64,000 bases of DNA from assembly GCF_040054535.1 (NCBI RefSeq), contig NC_090792.1:1468501-1532500 (forward strand), read 5' to 3'. The stretch comes from Antennarius striatus. Lineage: Eukaryota > Chordata > Actinopteri > Lophiiformes > Antennariidae. This document shows, in pieces, positions 35,166-47,869 of the stretch. Position numbers and translations under genes: made by a program. The stretch's first letter is position 1, and each line of letters begins with the position of its first letter. The notes beneath the pieces were generated by a model. It saw only the letters and a program-made list of their open reading frames with translations. It was not told where the DNA came from and did not search any database.

Positions 35166-35449
35166 TGTTTTGAAGCTGCTCCTCAAATGCATTCAAAATG
35201 CACACTAGCAGTGGGTCTGGTATGACCTGGGAGGAGGAAGGCAGACTGGGAGTGGTTCAACGTATATCAGCGTTATCAGTTATATCAGAGCAAGGTAAAA
35301 GAAGGACAGTTCTAGACTGACTGTTCCAGAGAGAGGAAGATAAAAAGAGATTTTTTTGATTTTTGAAAAAACATTAGTCACTTTTTTCCTTATAGTACCG
35401 CTAAAAAGGAAGAAAGTATCACTTTAAAATAAATAGATATATTAAAATG

Positions 35450-37130
35450 AGCCTAGATTACCAGAAATCCACCATTATTCTGAACCTGATTATCTTTTTG
35501 CACAGAAAAACCACATCAATGGTCAGGTCCTCCTCCACCTTCCTTCTCCTGGTCACATACACCGCCATCTTGGCTTGTCCTAAAACAAAGTTTAAAACCT
35601 GACTCAAATAATTCCTCCACGGAGTGTCAGTCCGATCCTCAGTTTGATTTTATTCAATGTTTTTACCATCAGCCTGTAGTTTCCCTGAAGCCTCCTCCAG
35701 GGTAGCAGAAGGTCTAGGCTCCATTTAAGGTCCAGAACAGTCTTTTTTAATCCGGTGCCAGTAAGAAGGCAGGAAATGAGTACTCACTGTGTGGCGGAAA
35801 GTTCCCCTACTTAAAACCTTTTAAAAGCAGGCACTTGTGTCCTGTTAGTCTCTGCCTCCAGTGGTCCAGTGGTTGTTGTGTGACCCTCGTGGATCTTAAT
35901 TCCAGCCGAGCAGCCAATCCAGCAGGGTCTTTAAGCTGAGGTCCAACCAGCTCTACCACCTGTCCCAGTGTGAGGACTCCTGTAACCTGCAGCCTTCTGG
36001 ACAGCGATGTACCTCCCCAGCCGGGATCACCCAGGATGGACCCCCATAGGACGGGTTCTCGCAGAACCCATCCTATGGGGGTTCATGAACAATGAACTCG
36101 CCTGCTTCTGTCTTTGCTTTGTCAGCAGTTTCCAGACACTGAAAACACTTTTATAAAAACCAGGCAGAGATGATGTGCTCACAATACTGGTGTTCATTAA
36201 AAACGAGTTAAAATCCACCCCCAGGTTGTTAAAATATTTCAGAATGCACTGGGCCAGAGGTCTCCACAGTGTGTCTTTTGGTCTAGTTAAAAGTTTTTGA
36301 AGGAACTGAAGCCAGAAAGCAGCCCTCCTACTGCCCCCCCCCCCCCCCCCCAGGAAATAAGAAGTCACTCAGTGGAACCCAATGCATTTTGTCCCTAAAG
36401 AAATCTGTTGAAACCCTCTGTACCTGAGACAGGAGAGAGACTGGGGGGGTCGACACAGGGCAGCCAGTGCCACAGGGTAGACGAGATGAGACCTTTGACC
36501 TTCTTTGACCTTCTTAAGGACCTTGTCCCAGTTTTTCCTCGTGTAGGTCTCATCACCATGGAACATTCCCAGGTACTTCAGGCCTCCCCTTATCCAGACT
36601 AGACTACCTGGGAGCCTGAGCTGATCCTCCAGCCCCTCCCCTAACACAACAGCCTCACTCTTCCCCCAGTTCACCTTCGCAGAAGGAATCAAAATCATTA
36701 ACAGCTACAGTTAAACTATCTGTGTCTTGCTGTGTATTTACTAAAACAATGAGTTCATCAGCGTACTTTGAAGGTAGGTCAAACTGAGGGAATCGAACAC
36801 CTTGGACATTGTGTCTCAGTTTATTGAGCAGAGGCTCAATGGCTACAGAGTAGAGCATCCCAGAGAGAGAGCACCCCTGCCTTATGAATGCTAAACGGAG
36901 AACTCGGACCACCATTTTTTTTCAGTACACTCACAATGTCACTGTAGGGAATTCGTATCAGAGCTATAAAACCTGGGTTGAACCCAAAAGCAGCCAGAGT
37001 TCGCCATTAGTACTGGTGTTCAACCCAGTCAAAAGCCTTTTCCTGGTCTATGGAGACGAGACCGACAGTTCTTTAGCTAACACTTCATTGTTAATGAATG
37101 GAGGTGCATTAGAACATCTTCAAGTAAAAA
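35450..37130 (-). mobile_element. L1/Tx1-like LINE, 3' half, decayed
   Basis: Minus-strand frames include RQGCSLSGMLYSVAIEPLL then a YADE loop (YADD expected) at 36655-36915. Next is KSEAVVLGEGLEDQLRLPG with WIRGGLKYLGMFHG at 36369-36698, then DTLWRPLAQCILKYFNNLGV at 36027-36330. Last is QAKMAVYVTRRRKVEED near 35560-35585. The order matches the second half of a Tx1-type polyprotein on one strand. Frameshifts and the YADD change show it is inactive. It ends just upstream of the transporter gene start. Confidence 0.8.
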
Positions 37131-37359
37131 TTGGTTAAAAAATTAGCGTGAAAGGCAGTCCCGAATAGATATATTTTTAGGGTGGGAGAGAGTGAATGAG
37201 TCCAAGTTTCTGAGCTGGGGTGGGAGTGAGTTCCAGAGTCGGGGAGCAGAGTGCCACCACATACTGTAGACAATGGGTGAAGTCACCACGGTGTCCTAGA
37301 AAGTCTTCAGGAGTGGCCCCTGCACTCCAAAAGACCTCAGCCTCCTGAGCAGACAGAGT

Positions 37360-37574
37360 CTGATGGTTGAACAGATACAGATACAGGTACAGATAGTGGT
37401 GTACACACACGCAAAGACGCCACACTCTCGTCTATTCCTCTTACAAACTTTCAAACGTAACTTATGTAACGTTAATTAAGGTACACAAAAATGTGTACAA
37501 ATATGTAAAAAAGAAAAAGAAAAAAGAGAGAGATAAGAATGAGAATCAGAGTACTTTATTGATCCCCAAATGGA

Positions 37575-37671
<97 letters not shown>

Positions 37672-37952
37672 TGCGTGCGTGCGTGCGTGCGTGTGTGTGT
37701 TTGTTTGTGTGTGTGCCAGCTGACTCTGACTGTTGTTAGACGCACTTAAAAAAATGTAATTCTTGTGTTACATAAAGTTTGTTTGAATCGTTTATCTTCA
37801 GCTTTGAACAAGGTTTACTATCATTTTGCTTCCTGATCATTTCCACTTCTTTTATATATTTATTACCCCATTGCACATACCTGTTTTGTTTTTTGTCTGG
37901 TTTTTGCTCTTTGCATGTCCTTTTGTGCACCAATCCTGTCTTTTGCACCAAT
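37360..37952 (+). repeat. Left arm of large inverted repeat
   Basis: It matches the reverse complement of 38706-39320 almost throughout. Shared landmarks are GAACAGATACAGATACAGGT, GCCACACTCTCGTCTATTCC, CTTATGTAACGTTAATTAAG, AATCAGAGTACTTTATTGAT and GTGCACCAATCCTGTCTTTT. Arm lengths differ because of a TG run at 37578-37708 here and CA/TA runs in the other arm. Confidence 0.9.
37578..37708 (+). repeat. (TA)n(TG)n microsatellite inside left arm
   Basis: About 50 TG units, then TGCG units. Confidence 0.97.
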
Positions 37953-37954
37953 AG

Positions 37955-38200
37955 AGTCAGAGTCTGCCCTGACCCCTTTTGTACAGCTAATTGATGTTGC
38001 TGGTCCATTCCAGTTTATTGTTCAAGTGAACACCCAGTTACTTATAAGACGTCACCACCTCAATGTCCATTCCCTGGATGTTCACTGGTTTCACCGGGCG
38101 GAGTGCTCGCCACCACCAGTTCCTTAGTTTTCGTATCTAGAGGCGGTTCCACTGGCACCAGTCCACAAAGTCCTGGGTCAGTTTTCTGCCCCAGTGCTGC
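37955..38200 (-). mobile_element. L2/Rex-like LINE fragment between inverted arms
   Basis: The minus strand reads SYK-stop-LGVHLNNKLEWTSNIN then LYKRGQGRL, the SYKYLGVHLNNKLDW / LYKKGQSRL motif of fish LINEs. The frame breaks at the arm border, so the arm may have inserted here. Confidence 0.7.
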
Positions 38201-38705
38201 AGTCAACGGTGTTTGAGACACAGTTCCGGGTCCTCACAAACTGTAGATGGTTGATCAGGTAATTTTAAGTCCAGTCTGTGAGGTGATGGTCTAACCTGGT
38301 GTTCTCCAGCTTGTTCCTCAGAAGAGCTAGTTGTATCGTGTTGAAATCAAAGAAAGAACATGATCCACACAAATCTTCCAGGTTTTTCCAGGTGAGAGAG
38401 GGCCCGTCGTTGCAGACAAGTAAGCAAACTGGGGTGGATGCTGGTGTTAGGAAGAACCATTATGAATATGTAGGGACCTGAAAAAATGTGTTTTTCATTA
38501 CAGGATTCCTTTGAACTTAATCCTGATAACCAGAAACTCTACATGTGATGAACCAACCAACTGTGCTTTACTGGTAGTACCTAAATTCCACCACTTGGTG
38601 GAGACAAGAGACAGTTGACAAAAACCCCAACTCCAGTCAATCCAATTCAAGTAAAAAAAAATTATTTGTCCTCAAGGGGCATTTGAAGGCACATAAAGCA
38701 GCAGT

Positions 38706-39320
<615 letters not shown>

Positions 39321-39336
39321 ATTATCTGTATCTGTA

Positions 39337-41195
39337 TCTGTACTAGGAATGGGCGGGACTTAAACCGGAAGTGGATGTGGTTTGACCCGAAATGGGTGGG
39401 GCTTAAATCGCTCAATTATTTTAAGTCTGAAATTGTCATGGAGTGATCAAAAGTTGCCATATTTATTTTCTATTTTAAAACTATTACAGAATCTCAAAAT
39501 TGAGATTCAAATCAATGTTTTTGATCACAAAAGTAAGACAACTATTTACAGAACAAGTTTTTTATGAACTCAGAACATGAATATTCTTAAGTGTATGAAT
39601 AAATATTTACAGAACAGCCTCAGAATTGAGATTCAATGTTTTCGATCACAATAGTAAAGAAACTATTCACAGCAGGTTAAAAAAAAATTACTGGAGTGGA
39701 GGCAGTGACCGATGCGACACAAGCAGTTTTCAGCTCTGTCTGGTCAAATGCAGCGCATACGTGCAACAAATCAATAAAAGAAACAAGTTCACCAAGTAAC
39801 CTTAAATAGACTGAAATAGAGGCAACCTAAGAAAACCTAAAGGGAGCAGCGTGAGCTATAGTGAAGTCACGCATCTATTATAGATATCAGTCAACGTCTG
39901 TGTGTGTGTGCAAGAGTGGGGCAGCGACAGCTCTGGCTGCAGTGATGTGTGTCTGTAGGGAGGGGCGGGCGCTGTGTGTGACTGGCCAATCACAGAGCGT
40001 GAAGACTTTCAGTAATGAGGATTTTCCTTCAGCACGAGTACGCGTATTGACCAGTTTTACTCGTATCATGCTCGTACTCATCAAAAATGCTTTATCCGTG
40101 CCGGATACTCGTCTGAAACAAGTACCCCGCTCAACCCAAATAAATAGGTTCCCGGTTGGTCGTACCACACAGTCCTGTTACGCCTTCCGGAGACAGGTTA
40201 TCGGATCAATGAAGAGCTGAAGATCACGCTCACGTTTACAATTGTGATTACAAGGTTTGTCATCAGTGAGAGCATGAATTAGTGCGGGGGGAGGGACACC
40301 ACTGGGAGAGAGGGTGAGCGCCAACTGTTGACCGCTGTGGGGCAGGCAGCTACGACCGCGGGTGAGCTGTTGACATGGAGCATCTTTGGACAAGACTCTG
40401 CTGCTCACGGTTGATCCAAACGTTGTTTCTCTGAGCCTCGAATTAGTTGTGTTCTCAAGGAACAGTTGAACTCTGACAAAATACACATATTTTACGCTAT
40501 CATTTGCATTGCATCCCCCACCGCCCTTATTATATCAGGTTTCAAGCAGAACACTGTCAGTGGAGTTCTGGGTTGGGCCAACATTTCAGCAGAGCAGTGG
40601 ACTAGAAAACCGCAGGCTACTGATTACATGGAAGGAGAGCCCATCTGATCGCTGTGATAGAACACGATGCTCTGCAGAGCCTCCTGGCAACGGTCCACAG
40701 GGGAACTTTATTCACCGCACGGTCGGATGATACTGTAAATCAAACAGACACGGCTGTCAATCAGTTCCCACAGCACTGGAATATGGCTCTATTAATAACT
40801 ATGGAAATAACAGTTCGTGACCTTAGTCTATTAGTTAGACACAGATTGTCTGGTCACGGTTAGCTAACTTCAAATATTTTATCTGTTATTCAATTTTTTA
40901 TGTGAGGCTTTTATTATAAACCGTTTACATACATTCAATCATGCAGCTACAGCCAAAACATTTCAAAATCCTGAGCGTCTTCATCACTTGTTCGGCATTC
41001 AGAAACGTATTTAAAGCAAGATGGATATTTTTCTTTTTTTTTTGTTTGTTTGTTGTTTATAAAGTAAAAGGTGTTTGGTTGGACCCATCTCCAGAAACAT
41101 GAGCTTCAGGTTAATTGGCTGGTCCCAAATTGGTCTCTTTACCTGAAAGAGATTTGACTTCTTGAATCGCGAATATGCGAGGGATTACTGTAATG
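39337..41195. other. Repeat-rich region, probably hAT- and Tigger-like remnants
   Basis: A block with GATTCAAATCAATGTTTTTG then GATCACAAAAGTAAGACAAC (39502-39545) recurs diverged at 39617-39665. Segments rich in ACTCGTA lie at 40030-40115. The end 41163-41192 is a Tigger/pogo-like terminus (minus strand CAGTAATCCCTCGCATATTC). No gene is recognised. Confidence 0.4.
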
Positions 41196-41675
41196 GAATA
41201 ACAGTTGCAAAAGAACATTGCAGAGCAGAAAATAAAACATGGGCCCTAAACAAAGTTAGACAACAAATAGCAGAATACTGTGTGTATGATGAAAATGTCT
41301 CTCGACTTTTACTTACTCCATCCGTGTAACATTCTGCTTCCAATTCCTGATCGCATCATTCGTGACACAGATTATGTCAGGATGTGGATCAACTAGCTTA
41401 GCATAAACACTGGAGGCAGAGGGAAGTTAAATATTTAAATAATACAACAGTCAACGCGTCCAACATAATCATATTGAAACATTCAGGATTCTATTAGTAA
41501 AGAGTTTGCTGCCAAAAGATTCTGTGAAATCAGTTTCTTTAAACAATTATAAAATTGCTGAACTTTTTTGCATGATAGGAATTTTCCTTTATATATAACA
41601 GACACCTGTAATGGAAGCAGAAGTACAACCTCCTGAAACAACATTATCATAAATAACAAAAATATGTGATCACAC

Positions 41676-41681
41676 ACACAT

Positions 41682-41715
<34 letters not shown>
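41676..41715 (+). repeat. (CA)n microsatellite
   Basis: About 20 CA units. Confidence 0.95.
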
Positions 41716-41718
<3 letters not shown>

Positions 41719-41799
41719 AACACACCACTCAGCTCACATTTATACATCTATTTGAATGTTGGCCTGGATATTGATGTTGGTCTGTAAGTTGACAGAAAA

Positions 41800-42725
41800 T
41801 TAGAAAAAAGTAATACATATTTGTCAAATATCTGTGTTGTCATTATTCACAATGAACATTATAGAGCTCACACAAACCACTTATTTATTCAATCTAAACT
41901 ACTGAAAGTACATGACATCATCAGCTATAAAACTGTGCAACTTATGTATAAAGCAGCCAATAACAATTTACCTCAAAACATACAATCACAAATACAGATT
42001 AATTAATCTAATTACCAACTAAGAGAAAATACAGCATTTGTACAGAACAACATTAAAAACATTTTCATTATCGTTCACTGGTGTCAAACACTGGAATAAA
42101 CTGGATAATGAAATTAGGAGTGTGGGAACTCTAACTGCCTTTAAAAAAGCATTTAAAAGCATGATTTTGCAAGGTTATATTTCTGACGTGAATGATGGTT
42201 AAAGGACTCCACTGTCATGACGAATTAAACTTCATGTTGTCAATCCTGTGAAACAAATGTCGCTGTCACCTTTGTGCAGTAACTGAGTAAATGCAAGATG
42301 TTCTGACTGCTACGAAAGTGGAAAGGAAAGGAATGCTGAGTAAACAAGGACACTACTGACCAGAAACAACCCTCGAAAGGAATTACAAAATGAACATTAA
42401 CAAAATGTGGACTCTTCTCAAGAATTGACAAAGAGGTGTGCAAAGATGCACGCCTGTTGGACTAAATGGACGGATTAAAACAACAATGTACCAGAATAAA
42501 ATAATTGAAATTGATTTGTGACATGCAATGTATGAATTGGTTGACAATGTGCTGTAATGAGAGAGATGTTGATGATTTAGGGGACGGGAACCTCACAAGC
42601 CAATGGCTTCTACCCGTCAACCCTTTTTTTTCTTTTCGGATGTTGTTGCTGATGTTCCAACACTGATGAAAGTAAAATCTGTTGTTCTAACATGTCTGGA
42701 AAGAAGAAAATAAACCGAATAAATA
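41800..42725 (+). mobile_element. L2-like LINE, 3' end and 3' UTR
   Basis: EHYRAHTNHLFIQSKLLKVH, IISYKTVQLMYKAANNNLPQ and a downstream FKKAFKS-like segment are the carboxyl end of an L2/CR1-group reverse transcriptase. The 3' UTR ends with AATAAATAAAA near 42720, and its last 130 bases also occur inverted at 10975-11100. Confidence 0.75.
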
Positions 42726-42729
42726 AAAT

Positions 42730-43420
42730 AGTGCGGCTGTCAGATCTGCTACACTTGTATTAAAGACTCAAAGCCTGTCCTCTCCAAAACAAATTAAAAA
42801 AGTAAAAAATAAAAAATAAAAATAAAAGTTAAAAAAATGTAAAGAAAAAAAATGACTCAAAGCCTGTCCTCTCTCTCATTGTGTGTCTGGCACACAACAG
42901 CTACAGCTTACAGGACAGCAGAAAGGTCCTGCTGGGGTGTCAATGCGACTATCTCCCCAACACTACCACTGTATTGTTGTTTTGTTTTTATTTTTAATCA
43001 TCCATCTTAATGTTCATTTGTGATCTCTGTGACTAAATGACTGGAGGTTGTTGTTGCTGTTTGTCACACAGACCCACGTTTTTGAGCAAATCCCCGGCCG
43101 ACCATTCGTAAATCTCAGTGCTATATTTCACATTCTGCTTGTTAAGTCATGAAGGTGAAGTGTGTGTGTGTGTGGGGGGGGGTGTACAGCTTTCCTACTG
43201 GCTACTTAGCGACCATGTCAGAATTTATTATGTGTCATTATTCTTCAAGCCATGCCTCGTTTATGGCATCTGTCACAGTGGTGACTGGCCAGGCTTAAAG
43301 AGTATTGTCAGGAGAATAGCTTTGCATATATTACAGGGTTAAGTGCAAACCAATCTGCTTTATCCAAACACAGCAATCCAAACACAGCAGTGAGCTTCGG
43401 AGACTGATGAGTAACACACT
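42730..43420. other. Intergenic region, no gene seen
   Basis: A-rich segments (42785-42855), a poly-G run near 43175, and no recognisable coding motif. Confidence 0.5.
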
Positions 43421-43539
43421 CGGCTAGGGCCCCAGCAGCCCCTGAGCCCCCCTCTTTACCACCTCCCAACACACAATGGGCTCACACTGATTGGCTCTGA
43501 TTGGTTGTATAAAACACAAGGCTGACTTTTTGATTATAT

Positions 43540-44158
43540 TACATATCGTTATGCATGGATTGGCGCACCGTACTGCAGACACCAGATCCTGAGTGGCCCC
43601 GCAGCGGTCGCCAAACTCACGATTACTGCAAGGACACACAGAGGGAAAAATTGTGATTTTAATGACTTCAGGAAATATGTAACACACACACACACTGGGA
43701 TAGTCTCTCACAAGTGTGTTTCAGCCCGTACTGCTCGTGGTTTCCAGCCTGTGAGGCCCAGAGCAGGTTCTGACCGAACGTAATCGTCCTCACAGGTTAC
43801 CATGGGTTCACCGGTGTCATGTGTCAAGAACTCCAATGTGGGTGAAGTGGCACATGAGAACTTCCAAAACAGACTTTCAGCAGGTCAGAGGGAAATTGTT
43901 TTGGCATTTTAAATGGAACACCTCCTCAAGTATTCCACGCTGACCTCTCATACGCCTACCTTTCTCCACAGTAGGGAGTGCGGGGTTGTGTTGGCGGTCA
44001 GTGGTGTCAGCAACTGGGGTGGGGGGTGGTGGGGAGCAGATAGGTTCTAATCCGTGAAGCTTTTGGTCAAAGCGGTTTTTCCATGTAGCCTCGTCAGCTT
44101 GAGTTACGGATATAAAGACAGGACCCGTCTTATCACGTCTTTTCACTGCTTTCAGCAC
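43540..44158 (-). other. Coding-like fragments of unknown identity
   Basis: Three minus-strand pieces look more protein-like than chance. 43877-44158 encodes 93 residues starting MLKAVKRRDKTGPVFISVTQ and containing RFDQKLHGLEPI. 43716-43870 contains LEFLTHDTGEPMVT and, in a second frame, TFGQNLLWASQAGNHEQYGL. 43540-43626 follows acceptor tccttgcag and contains NREFGDRCGATQDLVSAVR. A one-base shift between the frames of the middle piece suggests a decayed gene. The overall pattern faintly recalls cilium-associated CFAP161-like proteins, but I cannot establish this. Either a pseudogene or an unrecognised gene with missed exons. Confidence 0.3.
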
Positions 44159-44419
44159 AATTTCCTGATTTTAACTATTTTATCTCAGTCCAACTGGAGA
44201 TCACAGACATTACCTCCAGTAAATGCAGACAACAAATCCCAGCATCTATTCATTCATGGGTCTTTTTGAGTATGAGACAACTGATATCAATTCAGTTGGC
44301 TATCCACATTGTGGTTCACGGGTCTGCTGAAGCCTATGGCTGGCTACAGGCAAGACACAGGGTACACCCTGGTTGAGAAGCCAGATGATGGCAGGGCCCA
44401 ACATCTGATCTTTATTCAT

Positions 44420-44583
44420 AATTTGTCCACCTTTCAGATTCGGGGTCCTGCCCAGAGTTTTTCCTCAATTAAGTTTTTCCCCCGTCTCTTATGCTTGCTC
44501 TGGAGGGTTCTGTTGGGCTTCTCTGTCTGTTAAAGCATTTTAAAATGTCTGCCGATGTGATTAAGTGCTATACAAATAAAAGC

Positions 44584-44632
<49 letters not shown>

Positions 44633-44640
44633 ATTTGGTT
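44420..44640 (+). repeat. Fish interspersed repeat (family C) with (GATT)n tail
   Basis: GGGTCCTGCCCAGAGTTTTT, CTTGCTCTGGAGGGTTCTGT and GATTAAGTGCTATACAAATA match the copies at 20.9 and 46.0 kb. It ends in about 12 GATT units. Confidence 0.8.
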
Positions 44641-44644
44641 TCAA

Positions 44645-45540
44645 TGATCTGCATCACATTCACTAATAGATACCACTTAGCCGTTCTAAAATTTCCTGTT
44701 TTCTCATTACTCTAGAGAATTTTATTCCTTATTTATTGTAAGGAATAATGAGTAATGAGAAAACAGTCCTCACAAGTTGTGTTCATGCCAAACATCACCT
44801 AATTTTCACTCATGCAGACTGATTTTAAAATATTACAGATGGAAGAAAGTTTACCGAACAAAAAAAAAAAAAAAATCAATAATAGAATTATAAACATATT
44901 TTCACTGTTATCATACCTCGTTTTACATGGTACTGGAATCCTTCAAGAAAAGCGCTGGAATATCTTCTAAAACCTTAAATGAGAACTGACTGCATTGTGA
45001 CGCGGAACAGCTGTTCCATATGACTGGAACTCTGAATCTAACTGATCACTGGCTGAGGTTCCCTTTGTAAAACCCGCGTTGGCCTTTAATGAGGTCTAGG
45101 CACACGCACCGAGTGTGCATTACTGTCCTGAGGCAGCAGAAAATTATTGAACCAACAAACACCTGGTCTACACTCAGTGAAATAATATGTTTACTGCTAA
45201 TTCAAATTTAGGATTAGGCAATGATAGGATTTTTATTATTTGTATTCAGCTTTACACTTCACCTTCTTTGAGTGGCAGGTTCAAACCAGGCTACACGATA
45301 ATTTTACACAAGAAAATTCATTTAAAAACAACTTTATACAAGCCATTTTTAATGAAGAGATAATAATTCCTGTGTCCCATAGCAAAATCATGTACAGTCT
45401 GTGAAAATCATAACTGGACTGATACCTAAACCATATTGAGAGATTCTTGCACTGTGAAATACATTGTGTTGGGTCTGTGCTATTAGAGTGAAGTGTGTGT
45501 TTCCATTTCAGAAACAATATCACAGTGAGACTCCTCTAGA
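44645..45540. other. Intergenic, no gene seen
   Basis: At 44694-44765 a perfect-looking inverted repeat (TTTTCTCATTAC to GTAATGAGAAAA, with TTATTCCTT/AAGGAATAA inside) could form a hairpin. Confidence 0.55.
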
Positions 45541-45544
45541 TACA

Positions 45545-45850
45545 GAAGGATGGCCAAGAAATCAGATAGAGGGATGACGGATATCAAAAAGACCTACCAG
45601 TGGTTCGAACTTGGCAGATTGACAAACAGAAGAGAGGCACTGAGAATGGCAGGACAAGAACTGGCCGTGAGCCCGAGGGCTTTAGAGGCCAAAATCTACC
45701 ACAATAGATCAGACCCAATGTGCAGGCTGTATAAAGAGGGGCCCAAAACAATCCAGCACATAGTAGCATGGTGTAAGATGCTACGTGGATCAGTGTATAT
45801 AGGGAGACACAACCAAGTGGCTGGGACAGTGTGCAAGAACTTCTGACCCT
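45545..45850 (+). mobile_element. LINE-like retrotransposon fragment (same family as 1-190)
   Basis: A 98-codon frame reads YQWFELGRLTNRREALRMAG, KIYHNRSDPMCRLYKEGPKT and IQHIVAWCKMLRGSVYIGRH then NQVAG. This is the Cys-His region of a recurrent fish retrotransposon protein (QHIVAGCKMLAG type). Truncated at both ends. Confidence 0.75.
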
Positions 45851-45924
45851 GAGGTTTTGTGCAACAACGTAGAGGTCAGTGAACGCAGCCTGAAACCACC
45901 TCAGCTGGTGGGTCTAAACTCCAG

Positions 45925-46265
45925 ACAATGACTCTATCTGGTCTATGTGCCACTCAGTGTCTCTCTGGCCTCCTCCTGCCCTGTCCCTATCTACATTATG
46001 TTTCTTTTTCACCCAGCTGGTCAAGGCAGATGACCACCCTCCAAAGTCTGGGTTTGCCCTGTAGAGTTTGGATCCGCTCTCCAGAGTCTGGGTCCGCCCT
46101 CCAAAGTTGGGGTCCTGCCCAGAGTTTCTTCCTCATGAGGGAGTCTTGCCCCACCACTGTCATTTATGCTTGCTTTGGAGGATTCTGTTGGGTTTCTCTT
46201 TCTGTAAAAGTGTTTGGAAATGTCTGCTGATGTAATTAAGGGCTTTACAAATAAAGATTGATCGA
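45925..46265 (+). repeat. Fish interspersed repeat (family C)
   Basis: CAGCTGGTCAAGGCAGATGA, three diverged CCAGAGTCTGGGTCCGCCCT-like units, GAGGATTCTGTTGGGTTTCT and GATTAAGGGCTTTACAAATA. Confidence 0.8.
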
Positions 46266-46267
46266 TT

Positions 46268-46402
46268 GGTATTGATTGAGTGTGAGCTGGCACCTCCCAC
46301 TGTCAGCTCACACTCCGGGTGGCTGGGCGGGAGCGGGAATCGAACTGCCAATCTTGTGATCATTGGACGACCCGCTCTACCGCTGGGCCACTGCCGCTCC
46401 CT
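46268..46402 (-). mobile_element. SINE family A, 5' part
   Basis: Minus-strand tRNA-like head with GGCAGTGGCCCAGCGGTAGA and B-box-like GTTCGATTCCCGCTCC. It abuts the preceding repeat. Confidence 0.7.
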
Positions 46403-46409
46403 TTTTTTT

Positions 46410-47530
46410 TTTTTTTAAAGAAAATGAAGCGCTTTACAACGAGTGGTTGGTTGGTTGGTCAGTCAGTTGGTCAACTAATCGATCGACCATTCTATTGATC
46501 GATTGATGGAATCTGCGACCCAGATGCAGATTAAGTGAATCGGAAATGAAAATGTATTCAACAGTTTGCATTAAAGCAGTAGAGTATTTAGATGTGAGTA
46601 GAATAATGTGTAATATGAATATTATGATATAATGAAAGCATAAAAATATCCAGGAATTCCACACCTGAATATAAGCCATACGAACGAGATTTCAAAAGAA
46701 CAATATATATAACATGTACAGTATAAGCCGCATTTCTCTATAACCAATGGGCATCTAGATGAGATATGTACACTGAAAGGTGGTACCCAAAAAGATTTTT
46801 TTAAATTTTTGATTACTGATATTTTCCTTATAGTACCTGTAACATAACTTAGTAGCTGCATGTTGTGGCTCTCTTTAATGGTTCTATATTATGCTTTTTT
46901 TAATTCATGTCATTCAGCTGCCAGATGTCCAACTACACTGTATTTGAAATGTCTTGCCCCAACCTGATCCATGGTTATGACACCATTGCAACACCGTCTT
47001 ATTTTGCATTTGTTTTACCCAGAAGAAGCTATAAACATTATTTGCTATGTCAATACAAAGGTACAGAAGTTATAAGGGTGGATGAGATTTGTAAAACATC
47101 TCACTCCCTTTCGTAATTGCACTACTGTTGCCTTCCACTAGATATCAGCAGAGTTCCTTCAGTAACCTATGTAGACACATATATCTGCAAAACTTTTTAC
47201 GAAGGTACAATTTTAAGTATAAGTCTACGCACCCTCCTCTCCTCTGGAGCGCTGGCTGTTCAAAAGCAGGAGTTGGCAGACTGACAAGCAAATCTAGTTC
47301 AACAGTCAATTAGGATCTACTCCCTATATAAGCAGATGCAGATGTTGCTGGGTGAAGCAGCAGTTCCAGGGGAAGCTGTGGAGGATATACATGTTGAAAG
47401 ACAGGAAGCACTGAGAGAATGAGAGCCAGTATCCACCAGTAGATACCTTTGTAATGGTGAGGCCTGATAGACATGGATGTACTGATTATCTCCCAGATGA
47501 TAAAAGATCACTTACAAGATCATCATTCAT
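46410..47530. other. Intergenic, no gene recognised
   Basis: AT-rich with a GGTT/GATC-rich stretch at 46443-46505. Short frames at 46907-47116 and 47128-47313 carry no motif I know. Confidence 0.45.
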
Positions 47531-47539
47531 TCATTCATC

Positions 47540-47862
47540 TCCTGTTCATCTGCTGTCGCAGGTCACGGGGTGCTGGAGCCTATCCCAGCCGACCGGGGGC
47601 GTGAGGCAGGGGACATTCCGGGTGTGATGCCAGTGCACCGCAGAGCCACATATAGACAAACAACCACGCACACATACATTCTTACTATCCAATTTGCCTG
47701 AAGCGCGTGTTTTTGGAGGTGGGAGGAAGCTGGAGAACCTGGAGAGAACCGACGCAGACATGGGGAGAACATGCAAACTCCGCACAAAGTGGGACTCGAA
47801 CCCAAACCACCTTGCTGTACAGCAACAGCGGTACCCACTGCGCTACCTTGCCGCCCCATACA
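47540..47862 (-). mobile_element. SINE family B, near complete
   Basis: Minus strand: GGCGGCAAGGTAGCGCAGTG, a tRNA-like B box GGTTTGGGTTCGAGTCCC, GCATGTTCTCCCCATGTCTG, CCAGGTTCTCCAGCTTCCTC, ending GAATGAATGAATG. This is the common fish tRNA-derived repeat. Confidence 0.75.
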
Positions 47863-47869
47863 AGATCAC

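Noticed and set aside
35470..35583. Possible first exon of the transporter gene starting MAVYVTRRRKVEED
   Set aside because: It belongs to the Tx1-like LINE on the same strand, and the transporter exon at 34467-35165 already has its own start.
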